In this document: positions 1 to 7,788 of the stretch, in pieces
Layout: each line of letters begins with the position of its first letter
How positions within the stretch are numbered: the first letter of the stretch is position 1
The notes under the pieces: model-generated
Seen by the model: the letters and a program-made list of their open reading frames with translations, nothing else
Database searches by the model: none
What the model was told of the DNA's origin: nothing
Made by a program: the position numbers and the translations under genes
Assembly: GCA_910586215.1 (NCBI GenBank)
Contig: CAJUGH010000035.1
Coordinates: 1 to 40,739 of the forward strand
Length of the DNA: 40,739 nucleotides
Direction of reading: 5' to 3'
Origin: an uncultured Acetatifactor sp.
GTDB taxonomy: Bacteria; Bacillota; Clostridia; Lachnospirales; Lachnospiraceae

Positions 1-146
1 GATTATAAAATCTTTATCTGCCATTTACAATGTATATTTATAAATCATTTTTCATTGGGTACATAATTTCGAAAAGGGAGTAAAGAATTAGGTCTTGCTC
101 ATTGAGTAATGGACTGAGCCAGTGAAGCTGGCTTCGCGATACTGTA
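1..146. other. Intergenic DNA with no gene seen
   Basis: AT-rich sequence without a credible reading frame. A small hairpin is visible at 117-133 (AGCCAG / CTGGCT, 5-base loop). It may be the tail of an upstream transcription unit cut off by the window edge, but there is no T-run after the stem, so I do not call a terminator. Confidence 0.4.
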
Positions 147-154
147 TACATATT

Positions 155-319
155 GTAACAGTTCAGACAGCGCCATTCGTAAAGTCGCGCCCATGGCGCT
201 TTCTGCCGCTTTGCGGCTCCCTTTACTCATGGAATGGCGCTCCCTCAGTCCATATAAATGGCATAAAATTCGTGCGAGCACGATTTTCTGCCATTTTCAT
301 GGACTGGCTGAACTGTTAC
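155..319. mobile_element. 165-bp MITE with 12-bp inverted ends and 8-bp target duplication
   Basis: The ends are perfect 12-bp inverted repeats, GTAACAGTTCAG (155-166) and CTGAACTGTTAC (308-319). The element is flanked by the same 8 bases in direct orientation, TACATATT at 147-154 and again at 320-327, which is the mark of a transposition target duplication. It encodes no protein. The interior folds into two arms. Arm one pairs 169-177 with 233-241, then 179-184 with 221-226, and has a GCCGC/GCGGC hairpin at 205-217. Arm two pairs 246-253 with 299-306 and 256-263 with 289-296 around an AAAAT-CGTGC / GCACG-ATTTT stem (265-287). IS66-family elements are known for ends starting GTAA and 8-bp duplications, so an IS66-type transposase acting in trans is the likely mover (inference). 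Related short copies lie at 3269, 17378 and 28857. Confidence 0.85.
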
Positions 320-355
320 TACATATTGTATTAGGCATTATATTTTTATGACAGG

Positions 356-388
356 TATATTGCAATATATAATACTGTGTGTTACAAT
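356..388 (+). promoter_or_regulatory. Promoter and probable operator of the PadR operon
   Basis: A -35-like TTGCAA (360-365) and a -10-like TACAAT (383-388) are separated by exactly 17 bases. A perfect 14-base palindrome, TATATTGCAATATA (356-369), overlaps the -35 element. PadR repressors usually act on dyads in their own promoter, so autoregulation through this palindrome is likely. The role of the palindrome is inferred. Confidence 0.6.
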
Positions 389-457
389 ACAGAAAACGGC
401 TGAAGACAGGATGGCAGGGTTAGGGAATTTGCAGAAAATGAAAGGAAGGAGAGGTGC

Positions 458-790
458 ATGAACACACAGTTTAAAAAGGGAGCCTTGGAGCTGTGCGTGC
501 TTTCCCAGCTATTGTGGGGAGATAAGTACGGTTATGAGCTTACAGAGAAGATATCCGGGCAGATGTCCATTGCCAGCGGTACACTGTACCCCATACTGAG
601 GAAGCTGAAGGACGATGACTATGTGACAACATACCTGGTGGAATCGGAATCAGGTCCGGCCAGGAAATATTATCGGCTGACGGATAAGGGGAAGGATTAC
701 CAGACCCTGGTCAGGCAGGAGTGGGATCAGTTTTTGTATGCGGTGAATCAGTTGATTACAGAAAGGGGAGTTGGACATGACGAAGCTTGA
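458..790 (+). CDS. PadR-family transcriptional regulator
   Basis: 110 residues, the usual length of a short (s1-type) PadR protein: an N-terminal winged helix (about 1-80) and a short C-terminal dimer helix. Family features seen are ALELCVLSQL near the start, the recognition part ASGTLYPILRKL (about 40-51), and the wing segment GPARKYYRLTDKG (about 66-78). The ATG at 458 follows the ribosome site AAGGAGAGG. The end overlaps the next gene by 14 bases, so the two are translationally coupled. A PadR gene followed by a DUF1700/DUF4097 protein is a recurring pair in Firmicutes, where the regulator controls the membrane or envelope-stress partner. The ligand is unknown. The palindrome at 356-369 is its probable operator. 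Confidence 0.9.
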   Translation: MNTQFKKGALELCVLSQLLWGDKYGYELTEKISGQMSIASGTLYPILRKLKDDDYVTTYLVESESGPARKYYRLTDKGKDYQTLVRQEWDQFLYAVNQLITERGVGHDEA

Positions 791-3266
791 GTATATGGAT
801 ATTCTCCGGGAGAAACTGGCACGGTTCGGGGAAGAATTGCAGGAGGAGATCCTGGAGGACTACAGGGGGCATTTTGCAGAAGGAGAGCGGCAGGGCAAGA
901 CCCAGGAACAGATCATCCAGGAACTGGGAAGCATTGATGAGATGATCCAGGAACTGGGGGAGCCAGAGGATAGGAAGGCCGGTGCGGATGAATTGTACCA
1001 GGGAGTATCTGGCAGGGAGATTCCTGCGCAGGCAGGGAGGATTACAGCAGATGGAGTGTCTGGGAAAGACAGGATGGAAGGAAGAGGCCATACACAGGAA
1101 ACGCTTTGCGGGGCGGGGTGCCAGGAGATAAAGACAGGACAGGAAGTACCCTGTGTGCAGGAGAGCATCCAGGCAGCAGGAGCGGGACCGGAAGCACCCA
1201 GTGGGGAGGAGAGCATCCAGGCAGCAGGAGCGGGACCGGAAGCATCCAGTGGGGAGGAGAGCGTCCAGGCAGCAGGAGCGGGACCGGAAGCACCCAGTGG
1301 GGTGGAAGGCTGCCGGGAAGCAGATGGAATGCAGGACACATCCTCCGGGGCAGGCCGGGATCAGGAGGACGAGATCATCATAAGGCAGCCGGAGACAGGA
1401 TCCGGTACGGGACGGTATCAGGGGATCCGGATCCAGTCGGAGACAGGATCCGTTTTCCTGGAGGTATCTGAGGATGACCGGATCCATACGGCTTTCCGGA
1501 AAGCTGACTACGGCAGATACCAGTGCGGAAGGCAGGCAGAGGGAGATACCCTTTGTATTACTGTGACAATGGCAGAAGGGGGACAGGAGTTCCAAGGCGG
1601 GAAAAGCTTCTTTGGCTTCGGTGGAAAGTTTTCCTGGACAAGCGGTTTCTTTGGAAGCAACAGCCAGGAAGTTCCCATAAAGGTCAGGATTCCCCAGGGG
1701 ATGAAACAGATCCTGGTGCAGACTTCGGATGGGGACATCCAGGTCACAGGGATCAGGGCCGATTCCTTTACAGGGAAGACCGAGGATGGGGATATTGTCT
1801 TATCCGGAACTACCCTGGCGCAGGTGGATGTGTGTACCCAGGACGGAGACATCATAATCGATGGGGGAGACATGGCCAGGGTAGACTGTCAGACCCAGGA
1901 CGGGGATATCCGTATCAAGGATTCTGATATGGCAAGATTTGCTGGCAAGGCAGAGGATGGCGATATTGTAGTCACCGGAACGGACCTGGGAGATCTGGAG
2001 GTGATAACCCAGGATGGGGATGTGATACTGACTGGCATAGAGACTGCTCAGGGCCAAATTAGGACTGACTGCGGAGACATTATGCTGCAGGATACCCGGG
2101 GTGGCAATCTGCAGTGCAGGACAGAGGATGGAGATGTGAAAGCCACAGAAGTGAGCCTTGTTGCAGATATCAACATAAGCACACAAGACGGAGACATCCA
2201 TCTGGAGGGTATCCAGTGCAACAACCTGGAATGTAAGACAGAAGATGGGAATATCGCCGTACAGGGAACCAGGAAGATGAACCAGGTGATCCTGAAAACC
2301 CAGGATGGAGACATCAAGCTGGACCTGGATGCCGGGCAGATCAGTTGTGAAAGCGGGGATGGGGATATTTATGTCCAGGGAAATGGCGGCTCCCAACACA
2401 TAACCCTGCATACGTGTGATGGCAATATCTATTCGAACAAAGATGTGGAGAACCTAAGCTGTGATACCGGAGACGGAGATATCCGGGTCATGGGAGACGG
2501 CAGGTCTGAGAATGTGACATTGTCTACCGGGGACGGCAATATCTATGTGAATAAGGATACAGGGAACCTGACCTGCGACACCGGGGATGGGAATATTACC
2601 GTGAAAGGACCAGGACAGACCGGGCATATAACCTTGCAGACAGGAGATGGGGAGATCCGTGTGGAGAAGGATGTGGAGAACCTAAGCTGTGATACCGGGG
2701 ATGGGAATATCACGGTAAAGGGCATGGGCAGAGCCCAACATATAACCTTAAGCACGGGGGACGGGAGGATTCATGTGGAAAAAGATGTGGAGAACCTGAC
2801 CTGCAATACCGGGGAAGGGGAAATCACGGTAAAAGGGACAGGCAGGGCCCAGCATATGACCTTGGCCACGGGAGAAGGAGACATCTGTGTGGAGAAAGAT
2901 GTGGAGAACCTGACCTGCAATACCGGGGAAGGGGAGATCGCGGTAAAAGGGACAGGCAGGACCCAGCATATGACCCTGGCCACAGGAGAGGGAGGCATCT
3001 GTGTGGAGAAGGACGTGGAGAACCTGACCTGTGATACCGGGGAAGGAGATATCCGTCTGGATCTGGGAGAGACAGACGGGATGGAGGTGGAAGCTTCCAG
3101 TGAGGACGGCCAGGTAAGGATTCACTGGCCGGGAGGTTATTATGTGGATGCAGGTGGGGAAAAGCGCATTTATGGCAATGGAGCCTGCAAGATCCAGGCC
3201 CATACGGATTGCGGTGATATTGAGATAAAGGCAGTGGCTCTTTCCAGGGAGGACAGGGCAGAATAA
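777..3266 (+). CDS. DUF1700/DUF4097-type repeat protein
   Basis: About 829 residues. I place the start at ATG 777, seven bases after GGGGAG (765-770), rather than the TTG six bases upstream. The first 60 residues (KLEYMDILREKLARF ... EILEDYRGHFAEG) match the DUF1700/HAAS alpha-helical domain usually paired with PadR. Residues about 70-210 are low-complexity and include three 16-residue repeats (ESIQAAGAGPEAPSG type). From about residue 225 onward the protein is a long run of DGDI / TGDGNI turns, the DUF4097 beta-strand repeat expected to form a right-handed beta-solenoid. Typical DUF4097 proteins are 250-400 residues, so this one is greatly expanded. The last third contains 38-residue repeats nearly identical at the DNA level. 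No signal peptide or membrane helix is evident, so its location is uncertain. The function of the family is not firmly established. Confidence 0.85.
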   Translation: MTKLEYMDILREKLARFGEELQEEILEDYRGHFAEGERQGKTQEQIIQELGSIDEMIQELGEPEDRKAGADELYQGVSGREIPAQAGRITADGVSGKDRMEGRGHTQETLCGAGCQEIKTGQEVPCVQESIQAAGAGPEAPSGEESIQAAGAGPEASSGEESVQAAGAGPEAPSGVEGCREADGMQDTSSGAGRDQEDEIIIRQPETGSGTGRYQGIRIQSETGSVFLEVSEDDRIHTAFRKADYGRYQCGRQAEGDTLCITVTMAEGGQEFQGGKSFFGFGGKFSWTSGFFGSNSQEVPIKVRIPQGMKQILVQTSDGDIQVTGIRADSFTGKTEDGDIVLSGTTLAQVDVCTQDGDIIIDGGDMARVDCQTQDGDIRIKDSDMARFAGKAEDGDIVVTGTDLGDLEVITQDGDVILTGIETAQGQIRTDCGDIMLQDTRGGNLQCRTEDGDVKATEVSLVADINISTQDGDIHLEGIQCNNLECKTEDGNIAVQGTRKMNQVILKTQDGDIKLDLDAGQISCESGDGDIYVQGNGGSQHITLHTCDGNIYSNKDVENLSCDTGDGDIRVMGDGRSENVTLSTGDGNIYVNKDTGNLTCDTGDGNITVKGPGQTGHITLQTGDGEIRVEKDVENLSCDTGDGNITVKGMGRAQHITLSTGDGRIHVEKDVENLTCNTGEGEITVKGTGRAQHMTLATGEGDICVEKDVENLTCNTGEGEIAVKGTGRTQHMTLATGEGGICVEKDVENLTCDTGEGDIRLDLGETDGMEVEASSEDGQVRIHWPGGYYVDAGGEKRIYGNGACKIQAHTDCGDIEIKAVALSREDRAE
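1161..1304 (+). repeat. Three tandem 48-bp repeats inside the DUF4097 gene
   Basis: Copies begin at 1161, 1209 and 1257 (period 48 bases, 16 codons) and encode E-S-I/V-Q-A-A-G-A-G-P-E-A-P/S-S-G units. The copies differ at only a few bases, so duplication was recent or is kept uniform by recombination. The period is a multiple of three, so copy-number change would alter linker length without breaking the frame. Confidence 0.9.
2442..3056 (+). repeat. 114-bp tandem repeats coding the beta-solenoid
   Basis: The segment beginning GATGTGGAGAACCT or a variant recurs at 2442, 2556, 2670, 2784, 2898 and 3012, a strict period of 114 bases (38 codons). Each unit encodes two short strands with TGDG or TGEG turns and ends EKDVENLTC. 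The 2670-3012 copies are almost identical. The last copy diverges into the C-terminal cap. In-frame expansion and contraction is expected. Confidence 0.9.
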
Positions 3267-3268
3267 CC

Positions 3269-3300
3269 GTAGCAGTTCAGACAGGGCATTGGACTGTTGT
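3269..3300. mobile_element. Degenerate short copy of the GTAACAGTTCAG palindrome family
   Basis: GTAGCAGTTCAG (3269-3280) matches the left end of the 155-319 element at 11 of 12 bases. TTGGACTGTTGT (3289-3300) resembles the right end. Flanks GAATAACC (3261-3268) and GAATCATC (3301-3308) agree at 6 of 8 positions, as a decayed target duplication would. The left flank contains the stop codon of the upstream gene (TAA 3264-3266), so an insertion appears to have landed exactly there. Confidence 0.5.
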
Positions 3301-3350
3301 GAATCATCCAATGGGCATGGAATGAATTCAGGGACAATAGACAGATGGAG

Positions 3351-3396
3351 ATCCCGGCACGGAGAGCAGATAGCTGGCTTTCTGTGCCGGGATTTT
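3351..3396 (+). terminator. Probable terminator of the PadR-DUF4097 operon
   Basis: A 10-bp perfect stem, ATCCCGGCAC (3351-3360) and GTGCCGGGAT (3384-3393), with weaker pairing inside the loop, is followed by TTTT (3393-3396). It lies between the convergent DUF4097 and kinase genes. The T-run is short, so it may be a moderate terminator. Confidence 0.55.
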
Positions 3397-3472
3397 GCCG
3401 GGAATGTGTGCAGAGGGGGTTCCAGTACCAATTGCCGGTACGGAAGAGGAACCTAAACAGGATTCCGCGGGA

Positions 3473-6181
3473 TCAGTGCCCGGTGTTTAGGATAAATTTG
3501 AACAGAACCCGCCGGGATGCCGCCATATCCACATTTCCGGAAGCGTCATAGACCGGGTCGTCATAGGAACAGCCGCGGGTCTGCAAGATATTTGCCAGCC
3601 CAGGCTGGCGTTCCAGGCAGTAATCTGCCACTGCCTGGGCGCGTTGTTTGGAGAGGGTCATATTGTAGTCGTACTCCCCATTGGTGTCTGTGTGGCCTTC
3701 TATGAGGATGGAGGCCACGGCGCCGCTGTACTGGTCGCTGGTGATCACGGAACTGTACACATCCAGGAAGCCATCCAGGTACTGTTTCCCGGAATCAGAC
3801 AGGGTGGCATCATTGGTATCGAAGAGAAAGCTGGAATCCATGGTGACTTTGCCGGTATCCTTGTCGATATCAGCCTCCACATCAGCGTCCAGGAAGGCGG
3901 TTTCCAGGTCGTTTAAGATGCTGGACTGGGTATTCATCAGTTCTTCCACCTGGGAATCGGTCAGATCCTCCAGGGAGGTGTCGTCCAGCACATCGGACAG
4001 TTTATACTCCTGGTATTCAGACTGGCTGACGGTGTAGAGGTACGTCTGCCTCCCATCTGTCAGAACCAGGCCTTCCGTCCCGGCTTCCTCAGAGAAGAAA
4101 TACACAAACTGGTATGTCTTCGGCTCTGCCCGGTAGGGAAGTTCCTGGTCATAGGGGATGGTAAAGGTAAACAGGCCGTCTTCCGTGAGGGTTGCCGCAC
4201 ATTTACTGCTGTTTATGTTCTTGCCATCCCGGTCATCAAAGGACAGGTGGATCCAGGCAGAATTTCTTTCCTCACTCCAGTACAGACGGATATTGGTGAT
4301 GGTATCGATCTGGGGGGATCCTTTGGCCAGGTAGCCATCGGCATGCAAATAGGGAGATGCCTCCTTTCCGGAGAAATACGCCGCACTCATGGTCGCACTT
4401 TTCCCGTCCCGGGAGAGGGTGAGGGAAGTCCCCTGGAAGGCATAGGCATACTCCAGGGTAATGTCTGTGAAGTCATAGGTTTTGGTACTGGTCTCTTTGT
4501 CATAGCTGACCTCCCGTACAGGGCGCAGAACCAGTTTGTCCCCTTCCAGCCAGTAGGAGCAGGTTAAGGTATACAGGTTGCCGGTGTAGGTCTGGAAATA
4601 GAGCTGCATCCAAGAGTATGCGTCCTGGTCCGGCACATTGGGGATGGGGCAATAGGAACCTACCCGGATGGCATGAGGAATGGCGGTCAGATCCCTGGTG
4701 GTGTATTCCTCGGTAATGGCATTATAATCCTGGTATGTCATGTAATCCATATCCTGCTGGTACTGGGCCAGGGTCTCGTCACCGCCAGGTAAAGCGTAGT
4801 TCGCGTGAAACATCTCCGGGATATAAGTGATATCGTCATAGACCTGCCCGGGATCCAGGGGAGCATCCGGCTCTCCCACAGGTACGGAGTCCTTATTGGA
4901 CAGATAGTATCCATTTTCCACCCGGTATGTGCTGCCGGGTGCCTCCCCTCCTCTGGTGACAAAGAAAAGTATGCCGCCCACCAGGGCCAGTGCCACACAG
5001 GCTACGGCCACAAGAGGTACCAGGGGCAGTTTTTTATGGCCCTTTTTGCCCTCTTTTCCCTTCTTGTCCTCCTTGCCGAGGGTCTCGCTTCCCTGGCCTT
5101 CCGGGATGGCAGAATCCTGCCTGGCTGCTTCTTCTCCGGCAGGGTTATCAAACATGCTCAAGGTATTATCATCCTCTTTGGAGGATTCCTCTGTGGGAAT
5201 ATTTTCCACGGATTTGATGGGTACGGTATCTCCCTGGGGATAAATCGCCGGTGCTTCCTCCTGGTCATAAAGGATGGCTTCCAGTTCCTGGCGCATCTGC
5301 ATAGGACTGGAGTAGCGGTCCCTGGGATCATAGGCACAGGCCTTCAGTACGATTTCCGACAGCCTTCCGTCTGCATTCTTAGGACTGGGCAGGGCTTCCC
5401 CGGAAATCCGCCTGGACAGGGCTGCCTCTCTGTGGCTGTGGGTGATGGGGGCAGGGTATGCCGGCAGGAAGGGCGCCCGGTTCTCGTTGAGCAGGCGGTA
5501 CATGACAATGCCCAGGGAGTAGATGTCCACGCTGGAATTGTAAGGTTCTTCCTTATAGACCTCCGGGGCCATGTAGGTGTAGGTGCCCTTTTTGGACATC
5601 TCCCCGGTGGTCTTCTCCACGGTCCTGGCAATGCCGAAATCCCCCAGCTTGCAATCCCCTGCCGGGGAGACGAAGATATTCTCAGACTTGATGTCCCGGT
5701 GGATGATGTTGTATTTCTGGCACAGTTCCAGGGCCTTGCAGATGTCGATGCCGAGCTGGATCACATCCTTGCGGGCCAGCTGGTTCTGTTGGACATAATC
5801 CAGCAGGGGTGTCAGCAGTTCCATGCGGATGATGATATCCCAGCCGATGCCGTCCGTGTGCCTGGCCACGGTGTGGTCCTCGTAGCTGACTACGTTGCTG
5901 TTGCCCTTCAGTTTGGACATGAGTACGAATTCCTGTACGATCTCCTCGGCAAAACTGCGAAAGTAGTCCGTCAGGGATTCCTCATCCATGCCCTCTGCCC
6001 GGGCGCTCTTGATCTCGCTGTCAGACTGGGGGATGGTAATGATCTTGATGGCGGCCTTGTAGATGGTGCCAAAATCTTCCCGCTGGGCTTCATAGACCTT
6101 GCCGTAGCTGCCCTCGCCGATCAGCCTGGTCAGCTGCCAGTTCCCAAAGACCACTTCACCGGGTTCAAAATGTCCATTCAT
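3473..6181 (-). CDS. Membrane Ser/Thr protein kinase with C-terminal OmpA-like domain
   Basis: 902 residues. The N-terminal Hanks-type kinase has a glycine loop IGEGSYGKV (21-29), AIK lysine (K46), HRDIKSEN (161-168), DFG (181-183) and APE (205-207), so it appears catalytically complete. After an acidic/lysine-rich linker (about 310-385) comes one membrane helix (about 386-408), giving a cytoplasmic kinase and an outside region of about 490 residues. The outside part is mostly of unrecognised fold. The last 115 residues contain an OmpA/MotB-type peptidoglycan-binding domain (IEGHTDTNGEYDYNMTLSKQ, then RAQAVADY). Known Firmicute kinases of this kind (PrkC/PknB) carry PASTA repeats instead; here an OmpA domain may play the wall-sensing part (inference). 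The gene is monocistronic, with GGGAAGGGAGAAC upstream of the ATG. No PP2C phosphatase or PASTA gene lies nearby. Confidence 0.9.
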   Translation of the reverse strand: MNGHFEPGEVVFGNWQLTRLIGEGSYGKVYEAQREDFGTIYKAAIKIITIPQSDSEIKSARAEGMDEESLTDYFRSFAEEIVQEFVLMSKLKGNSNVVSYEDHTVARHTDGIGWDIIIRMELLTPLLDYVQQNQLARKDVIQLGIDICKALELCQKYNIIHRDIKSENIFVSPAGDCKLGDFGIARTVEKTTGEMSKKGTYTYMAPEVYKEEPYNSSVDIYSLGIVMYRLLNENRAPFLPAYPAPITHSHREAALSRRISGEALPSPKNADGRLSEIVLKACAYDPRDRYSSPMQMRQELEAILYDQEEAPAIYPQGDTVPIKSVENIPTEESSKEDDNTLSMFDNPAGEEAARQDSAIPEGQGSETLGKEDKKGKEGKKGHKKLPLVPLVAVACVALALVGGILFFVTRGGEAPGSTYRVENGYYLSNKDSVPVGEPDAPLDPGQVYDDITYIPEMFHANYALPGGDETLAQYQQDMDYMTYQDYNAITEEYTTRDLTAIPHAIRVGSYCPIPNVPDQDAYSWMQLYFQTYTGNLYTLTCSYWLEGDKLVLRPVREVSYDKETSTKTYDFTDITLEYAYAFQGTSLTLSRDGKSATMSAAYFSGKEASPYLHADGYLAKGSPQIDTITNIRLYWSEERNSAWIHLSFDDRDGKNINSSKCAATLTEDGLFTFTIPYDQELPYRAEPKTYQFVYFFSEEAGTEGLVLTDGRQTYLYTVSQSEYQEYKLSDVLDDTSLEDLTDSQVEELMNTQSSILNDLETAFLDADVEADIDKDTGKVTMDSSFLFDTNDATLSDSGKQYLDGFLDVYSSVITSDQYSGAVASILIEGHTDTNGEYDYNMTLSKQRAQAVADYCLERQPGLANILQTRGCSYDDPVYDASGNVDMAASRRVLFKFILNTGH

Positions 6182-6467
6182 ATCTGTTCTCCCTTCCCGC
6201 TAAGTATCGCTGTCATGGTTATGGGGGTCAAAATACCTTTTGGCCCAATAGCATGCCATATGACTGTATCATGGCCCTGTGAAAATATCCAGAGGGAGAG
6301 GAATATCTACTATAGTAATAGGAATTTCGTTGCATTCTTCTATAAATACTGTTATCATAACCTTGTCTATGGCAGGGCCGTGAAAGGTAACGGATTGCCT
6401 GTCATAGTGTGGGGGATGGAATGATAGGACTGGTACGGATATTCTGGAAAAAGGTGCCTGGCACAAA
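6182..6467. other. Intergenic region with a repeat and a possible promoter
   Basis: Lies between the divergent kinase and methyltransferase genes. It holds a member of the GGCCAAAAGGT palindrome family at 6226-6246 (GGTCAAAATACC followed by TTTTGGCCC). It also has a possible plus-strand promoter at 6330-6358 (TTGCAT, 17 bases, TATCAT) about 110 bases before the methyltransferase. The -35 match is poor. No gene is visible. Confidence 0.4.
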
Positions 6468-7787
6468 GTGGTGATGTTTATGGATATAGAACTGTTACAG
6501 AAGTGTCTTTGTGATGGAAGCTGGGGGGAGAAAGATTATAGGGAACTCAAATCCATTCTGCTGTCGAAGGCCCAGGAACAGCAGAAATACTTTACTCCCC
6601 TGGCAAAAGAGGAATATGCAGGAAATCCGATTCAGGTAATGGATTTCTTTAGTGGCGCAGGGGGTACTTCCCTCGGGTTTGCTGCAATCAACGGAGTGGT
6701 TTCTGCTTTTAAGTTTTTAGGGGGATGTGACATTAACCGAGCCTCAGCTGAAAGCTACGCACACAATTTTGGAACGCCAATAATAAACCGCGATGTGAAA
6801 GAACTGGCCGATGATAAGAATGAATTGGAAAGGTTTCTTGCGGAAATAGGTTATGACAAGGATAAACCAACAATCATGATAGGGTGTGCTCCCTGTCAAG
6901 GCTTTACTTCTCATAGGAAGAGGCATTGGGGGGAGAAAGATGACGTGAGGAACAATCTTGTCAATGTCTTTGCGGAGATTGTGGGATATATGCAGCCACT
7001 TGCCTTTGTAATGGAAAACGTTCCTGAGTTTTTATCCAATAGATATTGGAAATATTTTTCCCAGGCAAAGGAAAGATATAGGAGAGACGGATATGTGGTG
7101 AAGGAAAATATTTATAATGCCGCATCTTTTGGGGTACCACAGGAGCGTTTTCGTTCCATTGTAATAGGAATGAAAAAGGACTTTCTTCTGCCCGAAGGTT
7201 TCCTGATGCCTGACAAGTATAAAACAGTCCGGGATACCATTGGCAGATTGCAACCAGTTTTGGCAGGAGTGGCTGATTCGGAAGACGTGATGCATAAAAG
7301 TGCAGCTCATAAAAAGAGCACCCTGGATGTCATAAAAAGAGTTCCACATGACGGGGGCAATAGGCCAAAGGGGGTCGGCCCGGCGTGCCTTGACCGTATA
7401 AAAGGATTTTCAGATACATATGGGCGACTCTACTGGGATCGTCCCTCCATTACCATAACACATTATGCACGGAATCCTGCCAGCGGGAGATACACCCATC
7501 CCGAACAGGATAGGGGACTTACTGCCAGAGAGGCCGCTTTGTTACAAAGTTTTCCATATGGATTCAAATTTATGGGAAGTACGGATAACATATACCGGCA
7601 GATAGGGGAAGCGGTTCCCCCTCTCTTTGCTACAGGAATCGCAACAGATATTTTGATTGAGTTGTTATCTTCGGAACCAACAGACAGGCAGTTGGAGGAT
7701 AGCCCCAGGTCCATAGAAGAACCGGTTAGCAATTCTTATTCAAGCGTGATTGCTGGAATAAAAACCCGAAGGAAAGAGGAAATGTAG
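6468..7787 (+). CDS. C5-cytosine DNA methyltransferase (first of a tandem pair)
   Basis: About 439 residues. Transfers a methyl group from SAM to C5 of cytosine. Motifs in order: motif I MDFFSGAGGTSLGF (about 57-70), catalytic motif IV with APCQGF (cysteine nucleophile), motif VI VMENV, motif VIII QERFR, then a target-recognition region, motif IX REAALLQSFP and motif X. Motif X reads GEAVPP where most family members have GNAVPP, an uncommon change that may weaken activity. GTG 6468, GTG 6471, ATG 6474 and ATG 6480 are all possible starts; the AAAGGTG at 6450-6456 fits GTG 6468 best. The stop is 1 base from the next methyltransferase. Base composition is more AT-rich than the surrounding housekeeping genes, suggesting transfer. 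Paired C5 enzymes often methylate the two strands of an asymmetric site. Confidence 0.9.
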   Translation: MVMFMDIELLQKCLCDGSWGEKDYRELKSILLSKAQEQQKYFTPLAKEEYAGNPIQVMDFFSGAGGTSLGFAAINGVVSAFKFLGGCDINRASAESYAHNFGTPIINRDVKELADDKNELERFLAEIGYDKDKPTIMIGCAPCQGFTSHRKRHWGEKDDVRNNLVNVFAEIVGYMQPLAFVMENVPEFLSNRYWKYFSQAKERYRRDGYVVKENIYNAASFGVPQERFRSIVIGMKKDFLLPEGFLMPDKYKTVRDTIGRLQPVLAGVADSEDVMHKSAAHKKSTLDVIKRVPHDGGNRPKGVGPACLDRIKGFSDTYGRLYWDRPSITITHYARNPASGRYTHPEQDRGLTAREAALLQSFPYGFKFMGSTDNIYRQIGEAVPPLFATGIATDILIELLSSEPTDRQLEDSPRSIEEPVSNSYSSVIAGIKTRRKEEM

Positions 7788-7788
7788 G

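Noticed and set aside
155..319. tRNA-like or riboswitch interpretation of the folded region
   Set aside because: The two-armed fold lies exactly between transposon-type ends with an 8-bp target duplication, which a mobile element explains better; it lacks tRNA conserved positions and a CCA-type acceptor.
1161..1304. CRISPR-like array
   Set aside because: The repeats are contiguous, without spacers, in frame and coding; no cas gene is present.
4805..6424. Long open frame on the plus strand (about 539 codons) opposite the kinase gene
   Set aside because: It is the antisense of a gene with complete kinase motifs, has no ribosome site and no recognisable domain; long shadow frames are common in GC-rich DNA.
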